From DASQEH01 sp035633755 (lineage in GTDB: Bacteria > Actinomycetota > Actinomycetes > Propionibacteriales > Nocardioidaceae): DNA of 42,374 bases. The notes under the pieces were generated by a model. It saw only the letters and a list, made by a program, of their open reading frames with translations, was not told the origin of the DNA and ran no database searches. Every line of letters begins with the position of its first letter. The stretch's first letter is position 1. The stretch spans positions 1-42,374 of the forward strand of contig DASQEH010000058.1 of the NCBI GenBank assembly GCA_035633755.1, given 5' to 3'. Made by a program: the position numbers and the translations under genes. Shown piece by piece: positions 27,767 to 34,336 of this stretch.

Positions 27767-27988
27767 ATGACCTCCACGCCGATGCCACCATCCACGGGGG
27801 ATGAGAAGGTCCCCCAGGACCCCCGCGAGAAGGAACGCCTGGACACCGATCCGGCGCAGGAGCCGAACGCCCCCAACCGGCAGCCCGAAACAGAGGTCGT
27901 CGGGCCGGGACTCACCGACGACACCACGCTCGATACGGCCTCGGTCGACGACGAGCTCGACCGCCCGGACAACCCCGCCATTTCCTGA
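27767..27988 (+). CDS. Small acidic, probably disordered hypothetical protein
   Basis: A 73-residue protein rich in Asp, Glu, Pro and Thr, with almost no hydrophobic segments and no cysteine. It looks intrinsically disordered. I do not recognise a family. Support for it being real comes from an ATG placed exactly 6 nt after a TAGCGT -10-like element, from codon use with G or C in most third positions, and from the lack of any competing frame. It fits neatly between the GDH hairpin and prfB. A regulatory leader peptide is unlikely given its length. Confidence 0.5.
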   Translation: MTSTPMPPSTGDEKVPQDPREKERLDTDPAQEPNAPNRQPETEVVGPGLTDDTTLDTASVDDELDRPDNPAIS

Positions 27989-28024
27989 GCACGCTCACCG
28001 GTGCCTCGAGGCGCCGGTACCGCG

Positions 28025-28030
28025 TACCCT
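28025..28030 (+). promoter_or_regulatory. -10-like TACCCT before prfB (leaderless)
   Basis: TACCCT, then seven nt, then GTG 28038, which begins the recognisable RF2 sequence. No ribosome site lies between. The arrangement matches actinobacterial leaderless genes; a -35 is not evident. Confidence 0.4.
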
Positions 28031-28037
28031 TGCTCGG

Positions 28038-29147
28038 GTGGCCGGCCAAGACTACGCAGAGCGAATCAAGCAGCTGGATGCGACGCTGGCGAGCATCGAG
28101 AAGGTCTTGGATCTCGACGCCATGCGCGCAGAGATCGCCGAGCTCGGTGTGCAGGTCGCCGCGCCCGACCTCTGGGACGACCAGGCCAACGCCCAGCGCG
28201 TGACCGGAAGGCTGTCGGTGCTCCAAGCCGACGTCGACCGTGTCACCAGCCTGCGGGCCCGCCTCGACGACGCCGAGGTCTTGGTGCAGCTGGCGCAGGA
28301 GGAGTCCGACGCCTCGTTCCTGAGTGAAGCCGACACCGAGCTCGACCGCCTCGCCAAGAGCATCGAGGCCCTCGAGGTGCGGACGTTGCTGGCGGGGGAG
28401 TACGACGAGCGCGACGCGCTCATCTCGATCCGGTCTGGCGCTGGTGGGGTGGACGCAGCCGACTGGGCCGAGATGCTGATGCGCATGTACCTGCGCTGGG
28501 CCGAGCGCCACAGCTACGCCACAGAGGTGTACGAGACCTCGTACGCCGAGGAGGCGGGCATCAAGTCGGCCACCTTCGCGATCAAGGCCCCCTACGCCTA
28601 TGGCACGTTGAGCGTCGAGCAGGGCACCCACCGGTTGGTACGGATCTCCCCGTTCGACAACCAGGGCAGGCGCCAGACCTCTTTTGCCGCCGTCGAGGTG
28701 GTCCCCGTGATCGAGCGCACCGATGAGATCGACATTCCCGAAGACGACATCCGTGTGGACGTGTTCCGCTCGTCTGGGCCTGGTGGCCAGAGCGTCAACA
28801 CCACCGACTCGGCCGTTCGGCTGACCCATATCCCGACCGGGCTCGTGGTCGCGGTCCAGAACGAGAAGAGCCAGCTGCAGAACAAGAACACTGCCATGGT
28901 GATCCTCAAGGCCAAGCTGTTGGCGCTGAAGCGGGCGGAGGAGAAGGCGACGCTCGACGAGATACGCGGCGACGTCGCTGCCTCGTGGGGCGACCAGATG
29001 CGCAACTACGTCTTGAACCCGTACCAGATGGTCAAGGACCTGCGCACCGAGCACGAGGAGGGCAACCCCTCCAGCGTGCTGGACGGCGACATCGACGACT
29101 TCATCGAGGCGGGCATCCGCTGGCGCCGTTCACGCGTCTCCGCCTGA
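28038..29147 (+). CDS. prfB: Peptide chain release factor 2
   Basis: A 369-residue class I release factor that reads UGA and UAA and triggers peptide release. The RF2 stop-codon-reading tripeptide SPF is at 204-206 and the peptidyl-transferase GGQ motif is at 249-251 (SSGPGGQSVNTTDSAVR). The N-terminal domain 1 (about 1-110) is helical. The reading frame is continuous from GTG 28038, so the programmed +1 frameshift found in many bacterial prfB genes is absent. The frame stays open upstream, but MAGQDYAERIKQLD is the natural N-terminus. prfB followed closely by ftsE-ftsX is a common actinobacterial order, also linked to smpB and ssrA here. Confidence 0.97.
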   Translation: MAGQDYAERIKQLDATLASIEKVLDLDAMRAEIAELGVQVAAPDLWDDQANAQRVTGRLSVLQADVDRVTSLRARLDDAEVLVQLAQEESDASFLSEADTELDRLAKSIEALEVRTLLAGEYDERDALISIRSGAGGVDAADWAEMLMRMYLRWAERHSYATEVYETSYAEEAGIKSATFAIKAPYAYGTLSVEQGTHRLVRISPFDNQGRRQTSFAAVEVVPVIERTDEIDIPEDDIRVDVFRSSGPGGQSVNTTDSAVRLTHIPTGLVVAVQNEKSQLQNKNTAMVILKAKLLALKRAEEKATLDEIRGDVAASWGDQMRNYVLNPYQMVKDLRTEHEEGNPSSVLDGDIDDFIEAGIRWRRSRVSA

Positions 29148-29177
29148 GTCGCAGGCCGTCGGGTGACGTCTCGGCCC

Positions 29178-29202
29178 GGTTCAGTCGCGGCCCGGTGGGT
29201 AT
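29178..29202 (+). promoter_or_regulatory. Candidate SigB/SigF-type stress promoter
   Basis: GGTT (29178-29181), 15 nt, then GGGTAT (29197-29202). This fits the GNNT-N14-16-GGGTAY pattern recognised by actinobacterial stress sigma factors of the SigB/SigF group. The -10 ends 9 nt before ATG 29212, so the leader would be very short or absent. Confidence 0.45.
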
Positions 29203-29211
29203 TGCCTGTGC

Positions 29212-29718
29212 ATGACCTTCCTTACGACTGCCAGCTCATCGGGTGACGACTATCTCGCCATCTACCTCAACGACCACTTGACGGCCGCGACCGGCGGTGT
29301 GCAGCTCTTCGAGCGTTCGGCGAAGGGGCAGCTCGACGAGGCACGGCGCAGCGCCCTCGAGCTGCTTGCCAGCGAGGTGGCCAAGGATCGCGAGAGCCTG
29401 CTGTTCGTGATGGGGCGCCTGGGGGTCAAGGTAGCCAAGCGCCGAGTGCTGGTCGGGTGGCTGGCGGAGAAGGCGGGCCGGCTGAAGGTCAACGGCTCGG
29501 TTGTGCGTCGCTCCCCGCTGAGCGACCTCGTCGAGCTGGAGGCCATGCGGATGGGAATCGAGGGCAAGGGTTGCCTGTGGCGGTCGCTTCGCATGCTGTC
29601 GGGAACCGACCCGCGTCTGGAGGCGTCGGAGTTCGAGGCACTGGAGCAACGCGCGCACGCGCAGATCTACGAGCTGGAGACGTTGCGGCTCGACGCGGCG
29701 GGCGTCCTGCGCCGCTGA
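29212..29718 (+). CDS. Conserved helical hypothetical protein, possible ferritin-like
   Basis: A 168-residue, almost entirely helical protein without signal peptide. Its start, YLAIYLNDHLTAATGGVQLFERSAKG, and the spacing of Glu/His residues along amphipathic helices resemble a four-helix ferritin-like bundle, but no clear ExxH di-iron pair is visible. Function unknown. It has an unusually basic middle (VKVAKRRVLVGWLAEKAGRLKVNG). ATG 29212 has no ribosome site. The GGGTAT element just upstream suggests stress induction with an almost leaderless message. It sits between prfB and ftsE but has its own promoter candidate, and ftsE has another, so it is probably monocistronic. Confidence 0.65.
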   Translation: MTFLTTASSSGDDYLAIYLNDHLTAATGGVQLFERSAKGQLDEARRSALELLASEVAKDRESLLFVMGRLGVKVAKRRVLVGWLAEKAGRLKVNGSVVRRSPLSDLVELEAMRMGIEGKGCLWRSLRMLSGTDPRLEASEFEALEQRAHAQIYELETLRLDAAGVLRR

Positions 29719-29813
29719 CCGATCGGGGCTGGCGGCCTCGACGCCGAGCCGAAGCCCCGGATCGCGCCGCACAGCCGACGATGCGCCTGCACCGGCCGGT
29801 GCCGGACGTCGCC

Positions 29814-29819
29814 TAAACT
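29814..29819 (+). promoter_or_regulatory. -10-like TAAACT before ftsE (leaderless)
   Basis: TAAACT followed by seven nt and GTG 29827. It is the best -10 match in the window and lies at the leaderless distance, with no ribosome site. The -35 region is GC-rich without consensus. Confidence 0.5.
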
Positions 29820-29826
29820 CGGGCCA

Positions 29827-30516
29827 GTGATCCGGTTCGACAACGTCAGCTTGACCTACGACGGCCAGCACCGTCCTGCTCTCGACTCCGTCAGCGTCGA
29901 GGTCGAGAAGGGCGAGTTCGTGTTCCTGGTCGGGGCATCCGGATCCGGCAAGTCGACGTTCCTGCGTCTGGTGCTTCGCGAGGTGCGTCCCACAAGCGGG
30001 CGGATCTACGTTGCCGGCAAGGAGATCGACCGCCTCGCCAGCTGGAAGGTGCCCGGGCTGCGCCGCTCGATCGGCACCGTGTTCCAGGACTTTCGGCTGC
30101 TGCCCAACAAGACGGTCACGCAGAACGTCGCTTTCGCGCTCCAGGTGATCGGCAAGCCCAAGTCCGCGATCCAGAAGCTGGTCCCCGAGGCACTGGAGAT
30201 GGTCGGCCTGCAGGGCAAGGGCGACCGGATGCCCAGCGAGCTGTCCGGCGGCGAGCAGCAGCGGGTCGCCATCGCTCGAGCGTTCGTCAACCGGCCGATC
30301 CTCCTGATCGCCGACGAGCCGACAGGAAACCTCGACCCCACCAGCTCCGTTGGCATCATGAAGCTGCTTGACCGGGTGAACCGGACCGGGACGACCGTCA
30401 TCATGGGCACGCATGACTCCGGAGTCGTCGACCAGATGCGCAAGCGGGTGATCGAGCTCCACGCCGGCGCGGTGGTCCGTGACCAGGCGCGGGGCGTCTA
30501 CGGATACCAGAGCTGA
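29827..30516 (+). CDS. ftsE: FtsE, cell-division ABC ATPase
   Basis: A 229-residue ATPase that pairs with FtsX and, in mycobacteria and other bacteria, activates peptidoglycan hydrolases at the septum. Walker A is GASGSGKST (36-44); the FtsE/LolD-type Q-loop is GTVFQDFRLLP; the ABC signature is LSGGEQQR; Walker B is LLIADEPTGNLDP. It opens MIRFDNVSLTYDG. The stop lies 13 nt before the ftsX ATG. The GTG start has no ribosome site and follows a TAAACT -10 at the leaderless distance. Confidence 0.97.
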   Translation: MIRFDNVSLTYDGQHRPALDSVSVEVEKGEFVFLVGASGSGKSTFLRLVLREVRPTSGRIYVAGKEIDRLASWKVPGLRRSIGTVFQDFRLLPNKTVTQNVAFALQVIGKPKSAIQKLVPEALEMVGLQGKGDRMPSELSGGEQQRVAIARAFVNRPILLIADEPTGNLDPTSSVGIMKLLDRVNRTGTTVIMGTHDSGVVDQMRKRVIELHAGAVVRDQARGVYGYQS

Positions 30517-30529
30517 GGGTCCCTCCACC

Positions 30530-31447
30530 ATGCACATGAAGTACGTCGTCAGTGAGTTCGGGAGCGGTCTGCGCCGTAACCTGTCGATGACCCTGGCGGT
30601 CATCGTCACCATCTGGATCTCGTTGTCCCTGGCCGGTATCGGGTTGCTGATGCAGTCGCAGGTCAGCTTGTTCGAGAGGTACCTGGGCAGCCAGCTCGAG
30701 GTCAAGATCGTGTTCTGCGCGAAGAACTCGCTCACCGCCAAGTGCGTGGGCGGGCAGGCGACGCCCGAGCAGGAGGCAAGCGTCGCCGAGACCCTGGCCG
30801 AGAGTCCTTACGTGTCGCGCTACCGGTTCGAGACCCGTGCCGAGGCGTTCCGGGGTTACCAGGTTCGCTCCGACAGCGACTCCGATCAGTCGCTCGCGGG
30901 GATCCTGGATCTGAAGGCAGCCGACATGTCGACGGCCTACTGGGCCACGCTGGCGCATCCCGACGACAACACGGAGTTGGTCAAGGAGGTGGAGGACGCA
31001 GCCGGAGTCGAGCAGATCGTCGACCTCCGGGAGCGGCTGGCACCGCTCTACGAGGTGCTGAACCTGCTGAAGTGGCTGGCTCTGGGTGCTGCCGGGCTGC
31101 TCGTCCTGGCTGCCATCTTGCAGGTGTCCAACACCATCCGGCTGGCGGCGATGGCCCGACGCAAGGAGATCGGCATCATGCGGCTGGTCGGGGCGTCGTC
31201 GCTCTACATCCAGCTTCCATTCCTTCTCGAGATCCTGTTCGCCGCTGTCGTCGGTGCCGCCCTGGCGTGTGGCGGGGTCGTGCTGGCGATGAACACCTTG
31301 GTGCCGTGGCTGCACCGCCATACGGCCTCCTGGCCGTGGATCGGATGGAGTGAGGCCCGGCCGGTGCTTCTGCAGATCTCCGTCATCGCCGTCCTGCTAG
31401 CCGTCATCCCGACACTGCTCATGACACGCAAATACCTCAAAGTATGA
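30530..31447 (+). CDS. ftsX: FtsX, cell-division ABC-like membrane protein
   Basis: A 305-residue membrane partner of FtsE. TM1 lies at about 18-40 (LSMTLAVIVTIWISLSLAGIG), followed by a large extracellular domain (about 43-170) with two cysteines (VFCAKNSLTAKCV) that could form a disulphide, as in mycobacterial FtsX. Three more TM helices follow. The cytoplasmic coupling motif RRKEIGIMRLVGAS is intact. ATG 30530 has GAGGG (30515-30519) at 10 nt; ATG 30536 is an alternative. The extracellular domain normally contacts the hydrolase; the M23 gene immediately downstream is the obvious partner. Confidence 0.95.
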   Translation: MHMKYVVSEFGSGLRRNLSMTLAVIVTIWISLSLAGIGLLMQSQVSLFERYLGSQLEVKIVFCAKNSLTAKCVGGQATPEQEASVAETLAESPYVSRYRFETRAEAFRGYQVRSDSDSDQSLAGILDLKAADMSTAYWATLAHPDDNTELVKEVEDAAGVEQIVDLRERLAPLYEVLNLLKWLALGAAGLLVLAAILQVSNTIRLAAMARRKEIGIMRLVGASSLYIQLPFLLEILFAAVVGAALACGGVVLAMNTLVPWLHRHTASWPWIGWSEARPVLLQISVIAVLLAVIPTLLMTRKYLKV

Positions 31448-31502
31448 CCTCGATCGATTACGGTAGGTAGTCACCGCCCACCCCCTGATGCGAGGTTCCC
31501 CT

Positions 31503-32867
31503 GTGCCACGACCGATGTGCCGCGTCCTCTGGCGGCTTCGCATCGCGACGTCGGTGGCGCTGGCCGGATGCCTTGTCGCCGCCACACCGGCACCAGGCGC
31601 TGACGACGACGAGCTTTCGTCGCGCCAGGAGAACCTCGACGAGCGCATCAGCCAGCAGCAGGTGGATCTCCACGAGATCTCGACGGATCTGGTCGATGCG
31701 CAGTCTCGTCTCGATACCGCGCTCGGCCGCCTGATCGGTGCTCGCAGCGAGCTGACCGCGCTACGCCGGCAGGTACGCGAAGCCGTGCACCGCGACGTGC
31801 AACTGCAGGAACGACTGGACCGGGCAGTCGTTCGGCTCGACAACGCCCTGGCAGACCGTCGTCAGGGCCGAGTAGACGTCGCCGCCAAGCGGGCCATGCT
31901 CACGGGCTACGCCGTGTCGAGCTACCAGACCGGTGGTGTCGACTCGTTCGGCCTGGACCTGGCTTTCAACGCCACCACGGCCGAGCAGGCCGTCGACACG
32001 TTGCAGGATGCCGACGCCGTCCTCAACAAGCAGGCGGTGGACCTGCAGGAGCTGCAGGCGATGCAGGTACTTCTCAACCTGACGTCAGAGCGGGTGCACG
32101 ACACGAGGGACGCGGTGGCTGAGCAGCGAGAGGACGCCGCCGCCCACCTCGCCCTCCAGCAACGGCTCGAGCGTCGGGCCGCTGAAGCGGCGGACCAGGT
32201 GAAGGAGCATGTGGCGCTGCTGCGCGACGAGCGGTCCCGGCTCGCGGCCGCCAAGACTGCCGAGATCGCGCGTCTGGCCGTGCTGGAGGCAGAACGTCAG
32301 CAGGTAGCAGACCAGTTGCGGCGGCTCGCTGAACGCCGCGCTCGCCAGCGCGCGGCGAGCGTAGCCGCGGCGGCTGAGGCAGCGGCTGAGGCAGCGGCTC
32401 AGGCAGCGACACGTCCTCCGCCGCCCCCCGCGACCCCCAGCGACACCGGCGCAGGCGCCGACACTGGCGGTGGCTACCTCAGCTATCCGGGCCAGAGCAC
32501 CTACATCACGTCGCCGTACGGCATGCGCATGCACCCGATCCTGCACGTGTACAAGCTCCACGACGGCACCGACTTCTCGGCCTCGTGCGGGACGCCGGTG
32601 TATGCCGCCGCCGAGGGCACGGTGCTCAGCCAGTACTTCAACGAGGGCTACGGCAACCGGGTGATCATCGACCACGGCTACGTGCAAGGCGTCAGCCTCT
32701 CCACGTCGTACAACCACCTGACCTCGTTCGCCCTCAGGCCCGGCTCGCCCGTCAGCCGTGGCCAGGTCATCGGTTTCGCCGGAACGACCGGCTACTCCAC
32801 CGGATGCCACCTGCACTTCATGGTGTACGTGAACGGGGCCACGGTCGATCCGATGTCGTGGCTCTGA
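31503..32867 (+). CDS. Secreted coiled-coil M23 (LytM) peptidase, EnvC-like
   Basis: A 454-residue exported protein. After a signal peptide (about 1-35) comes a long coiled coil (about 40-300), an Ala/Glu repeat and Pro-rich linker (about 290-320), then an M23 domain (about 325-454). The metal and catalytic ligands H353-x3-D357 and H436-L-H438 are all present, so this is probably an active endopeptidase, unlike E. coli EnvC, which is degenerate. Position after ftsEX fits FtsX-controlled septal hydrolysis; mycobacteria use RipC, an NlpC/P60 enzyme, in this role. GTG 31503 has GAGG 7 nt upstream; ATG 31488 has none. A TACGGT -10-like element lies 40 nt upstream. Confidence 0.92.
   Translation: MPRPMCRVLWRLRIATSVALAGCLVAATPAPGADDDELSSRQENLDERISQQQVDLHEISTDLVDAQSRLDTALGRLIGARSELTALRRQVREAVHRDVQLQERLDRAVVRLDNALADRRQGRVDVAAKRAMLTGYAVSSYQTGGVDSFGLDLAFNATTAEQAVDTLQDADAVLNKQAVDLQELQAMQVLLNLTSERVHDTRDAVAEQREDAAAHLALQQRLERRAAEAADQVKEHVALLRDERSRLAAAKTAEIARLAVLEAERQQVADQLRRLAERRARQRAASVAAAAEAAAEAAAQAATRPPPPPATPSDTGAGADTGGGYLSYPGQSTYITSPYGMRMHPILHVYKLHDGTDFSASCGTPVYAAAEGTVLSQYFNEGYGNRVIIDHGYVQGVSLSTSYNHLTSFALRPGSPVSRGQVIGFAGTTGYSTGCHLHFMVYVNGATVDPMSWL
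32370..32405 (+). repeat. Three 12-bp tandem repeats in the M23 linker
   Basis: Units GCGGCTGAGGCA (32370-32381 and 32382-32393) and GCGGCTCAGGCA (32394-32405), in frame, encode AAEA-AAEA-AAQA. The repeat length is a multiple of three, so copy-number change would alter linker length without a frameshift. Confidence 0.85.
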
Positions 32868-32908
32868 AAGCATTCGGCCGCACGTCGCCTGATGGGCGAT
32901 AATGAGGC

Positions 32909-33382
32909 ATGGTCAAGCCGCGCGGACGCCACATGATCGCCCAGAACCGCAAGGCGCGCTACGACTACTCCATCGAGGACACGCTCGAGGCCGGTGTCGT
33001 CCTCACGGGGACCGAGGTCAAGTCCCTACGAGCCGGGAGAGCATCCCTGGTCGACGGCTTCGCCGAGATCGCGGACGGGGAGGCGTGGCTCCACAACGCC
33101 CATATCCCCGAGTACCTGCAAGGAACGTGGAACAACCACACACCGCGTCGCAAGCGCAAGCTCCTCCTGCACCGCCATGAGATCGACAAGCTGGAGCGGC
33201 GCGTCAACGAGCGCGGGCTGACGCTGGTGCCGCTGTCGCTGTACTTCAAGGACGGACGGGCCAAGGTCGAGCTGGCGCTCGCCAAGGGCAAGAAGGCCTA
33301 CGACAAGCGACAGTCGATCGCCAAGCGAGACGCACAGCGAGAGGCGACGCGGGAGTTCGGTCGCGAAGTGAAGGGCTTCTGA
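32909..33382 (+). CDS. smpB: SmpB, tmRNA-binding protein
   Basis: A 157-residue small basic protein that brings tmRNA to stalled ribosomes. Typical blocks are NRKARYDYSIEDTLEAGVVLTGTEVKSLRAGRASL, AWLHNAHIPEY, HTPRRKRKLLLHR and the C-terminal KGKKAYDKRQSIAKRDAQREATRE, which mimics an anticodon stem in the decoding centre. The length is normal. The start has no ribosome site; GATAAT (32898-32903) lies 5 nt upstream of ATG 32909, so leaderless translation is plausible. Its RNA partner ssrA is encoded 540 nt downstream, with a ChaB-family gene between. Confidence 0.97.
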   Translation: MVKPRGRHMIAQNRKARYDYSIEDTLEAGVVLTGTEVKSLRAGRASLVDGFAEIADGEAWLHNAHIPEYLQGTWNNHTPRRKRKLLLHRHEIDKLERRVNERGLTLVPLSLYFKDGRAKVELALAKGKKAYDKRQSIAKRDAQREATREFGREVKGF

Positions 33383-33420
33383 CCCGTTGGCGTCGACGCC
33401 ACGGAGCGAGGAGATGAGCG

Positions 33421-33849
33421 ATGCCGAAGACCACGAAGAAGGGCGAGCCCATCGCCGAGGAGCTACCGAGCACGCTCCTGCGTTCCGACGACAAGGCCCA
33501 ACGCACCTATGCCAAGGCGCATGACTCGGCGGCGGAGACCTACGGCGACGCGGAGCGGGCCAATCGAGTTGCGTTCTCGGCGTTGAAGCACACCCACGAG
33601 AAAGTCGGCGACCACTGGGAGCCGAAAGCAGAGAAGGGTCCGTCAGACGCACAGGCAGCCGGTGGAGCCGGCACCGACCGGCCCACCGCCGGTGGAGTCG
33701 ACGCGAACGCGTCGAAGGCGCATCTGCTCCATCTGGCGCGACGCCTCGACATCGCGGGTCGGTCGAAGATGTCGAAGGCCGAGCTCGTCGAAGCCCTGCA
33801 GAAGGCCAACGACCGTGAGTCCCGCAAGGCCCGCGAAGGACGGTCCTGA
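33421..33849 (+). CDS. ChaB-family protein with C-terminal Rho_N/SAP-like domain
   Basis: A 142-residue protein with two parts. Residues about 10-66 match the ChaB fold (LRSDDKAQRTYAKAHDSAAETYGDAERANRVAFSALKH, then WEPK). After a Gly/Ala-rich linker, residues about 95-132 (LHLARRLDIAGRSKMSKAELVEALQKAN) resemble the Rho N-terminal or SAP-like helix-extended-loop motif, which binds nucleic acid. ChaB was named for a cation-transport locus in E. coli, but its function is unclear; a nucleic-acid role fits the second domain. ATG 33421 follows GAGGAG 10 nt upstream. It lies between smpB and ssrA in the same direction. Confidence 0.8.
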   Translation: MPKTTKKGEPIAEELPSTLLRSDDKAQRTYAKAHDSAAETYGDAERANRVAFSALKHTHEKVGDHWEPKAEKGPSDAQAAGGAGTDRPTAGGVDANASKAHLLHLARRLDIAGRSKMSKAELVEALQKANDRESRKAREGRS

Positions 33850-33893
33850 CCCCGGTCAGGTTGCGTCGGACGACGCATGTCGGCCATACCCGG

Positions 33894-33899
33894 TAGGCT
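33894..33899 (+). promoter_or_regulatory. -10-like TAGGCT of ssrA
   Basis: TAGGCT lies 25 nt before the mature 5' end of tmRNA, giving a short precursor leader that RNase P would remove. The -35 is poor; TTGCGT at 33861-33866 is too far away. Confidence 0.4.
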
Positions 33900-33923
33900 G
33901 GGGCTGGCAACAACAACTCAAGA

Positions 33924-34292
33924 GGGGCTGAACGGTTTCGACTTTGGTCGTTTGAGTCAAGAGAAGCGAGCCGAGGACCCAGGGTTATCTCGTAAACGAT
34001 CCCTGGAAACCAATAAGTGCCAGCTCTAAGCGCACTGACTTCGCTCTTGCTGCCTAAGCAGTAATCGAAGGGTCGGTCTGGATGTGCCTCCGCTCCAGTC
34101 ACCGGCCTCACTAAGGAGGCTTGCTGAAGGTTCCCGGTCGCGGGGGACCTTCGGGACATCAACAGCGACTGAGCCTGTCGGCAATGTGTCCGCTCAAGTG
34201 CCGGGGCTGAGAAAAGCGTCAAGCGGACTGCGCTCGGAGAAGGCTTGGTTCGGCGTCAGAGGACCCGGGTTCGATTCCCGGCAGCTCCACCA
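33924..34292 (+). ncRNA. ssrA: tmRNA (ssrA)
   Basis: A 369-nt one-piece tmRNA that, with SmpB, rescues stalled ribosomes by trans-translation. The 5' end GGGGCTG-AACGGTTTCGAC is diagnostic. It pairs with CAGCTCC near the 3' end, with a G-U wobble at the third pair, the alanyl-tRNA synthetase identity element. The T-arm GGGTTCGATTCCC and an encoded ACCA end complete the tRNA-like domain. The tag reading frame runs 34019-34057 and gives A-S-S-K-R-T-D-F-A-L-A-A before TAA; the ALAA end is the ClpXP/ClpAP degron. The resume codon is GCC, after AATAAGT. Pseudoknot regions occupy the remaining 34060-34220 and were not folded in detail. Confidence 0.97.
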
Positions 34293-34294
34293 AG

Positions 34295-34312
34295 GGTCAG
34301 TGACCCCTGACC
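34295..34312 (+). terminator. Possible ssrA terminator hairpin
   Basis: GGTCAG (34295-34300) and CTGACC (34307-34312) pair across loop TGACCC, starting 3 nt after the CCA end of tmRNA. No T-tract follows. It also lies just before the metallo-beta-lactamase gene, so it may only attenuate transcription. Confidence 0.45.
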
Positions 34313-34336
34313 GTGCACGAAGGAGGACCTCGACAG

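Noticed and set aside
28038..28120. Programmed frameshift in prfB
   Set aside because: The RF2 frame is continuous from GTG 28038; no in-frame UGA with a slippery CUU and upstream ribosome-like site is needed.
32370..32405. Possible CRISPR or minisatellite array
   Set aside because: Only three adjacent 12-bp units without spacers, in frame inside the M23 gene; it is an Ala/Glu linker repeat.
33861..33899. TTGCGT as the -35 of ssrA with TAGGCT
   Set aside because: The spacing is 27 bp, too long for a sigma-70-type promoter.
34210..34292. A stand-alone tRNA gene at the T-arm and CCA end
   Set aside because: The sequence is the 3' part of the tRNA-like domain of tmRNA; its acceptor strand pairs with 33924-33930 and there is no anticodon arm.
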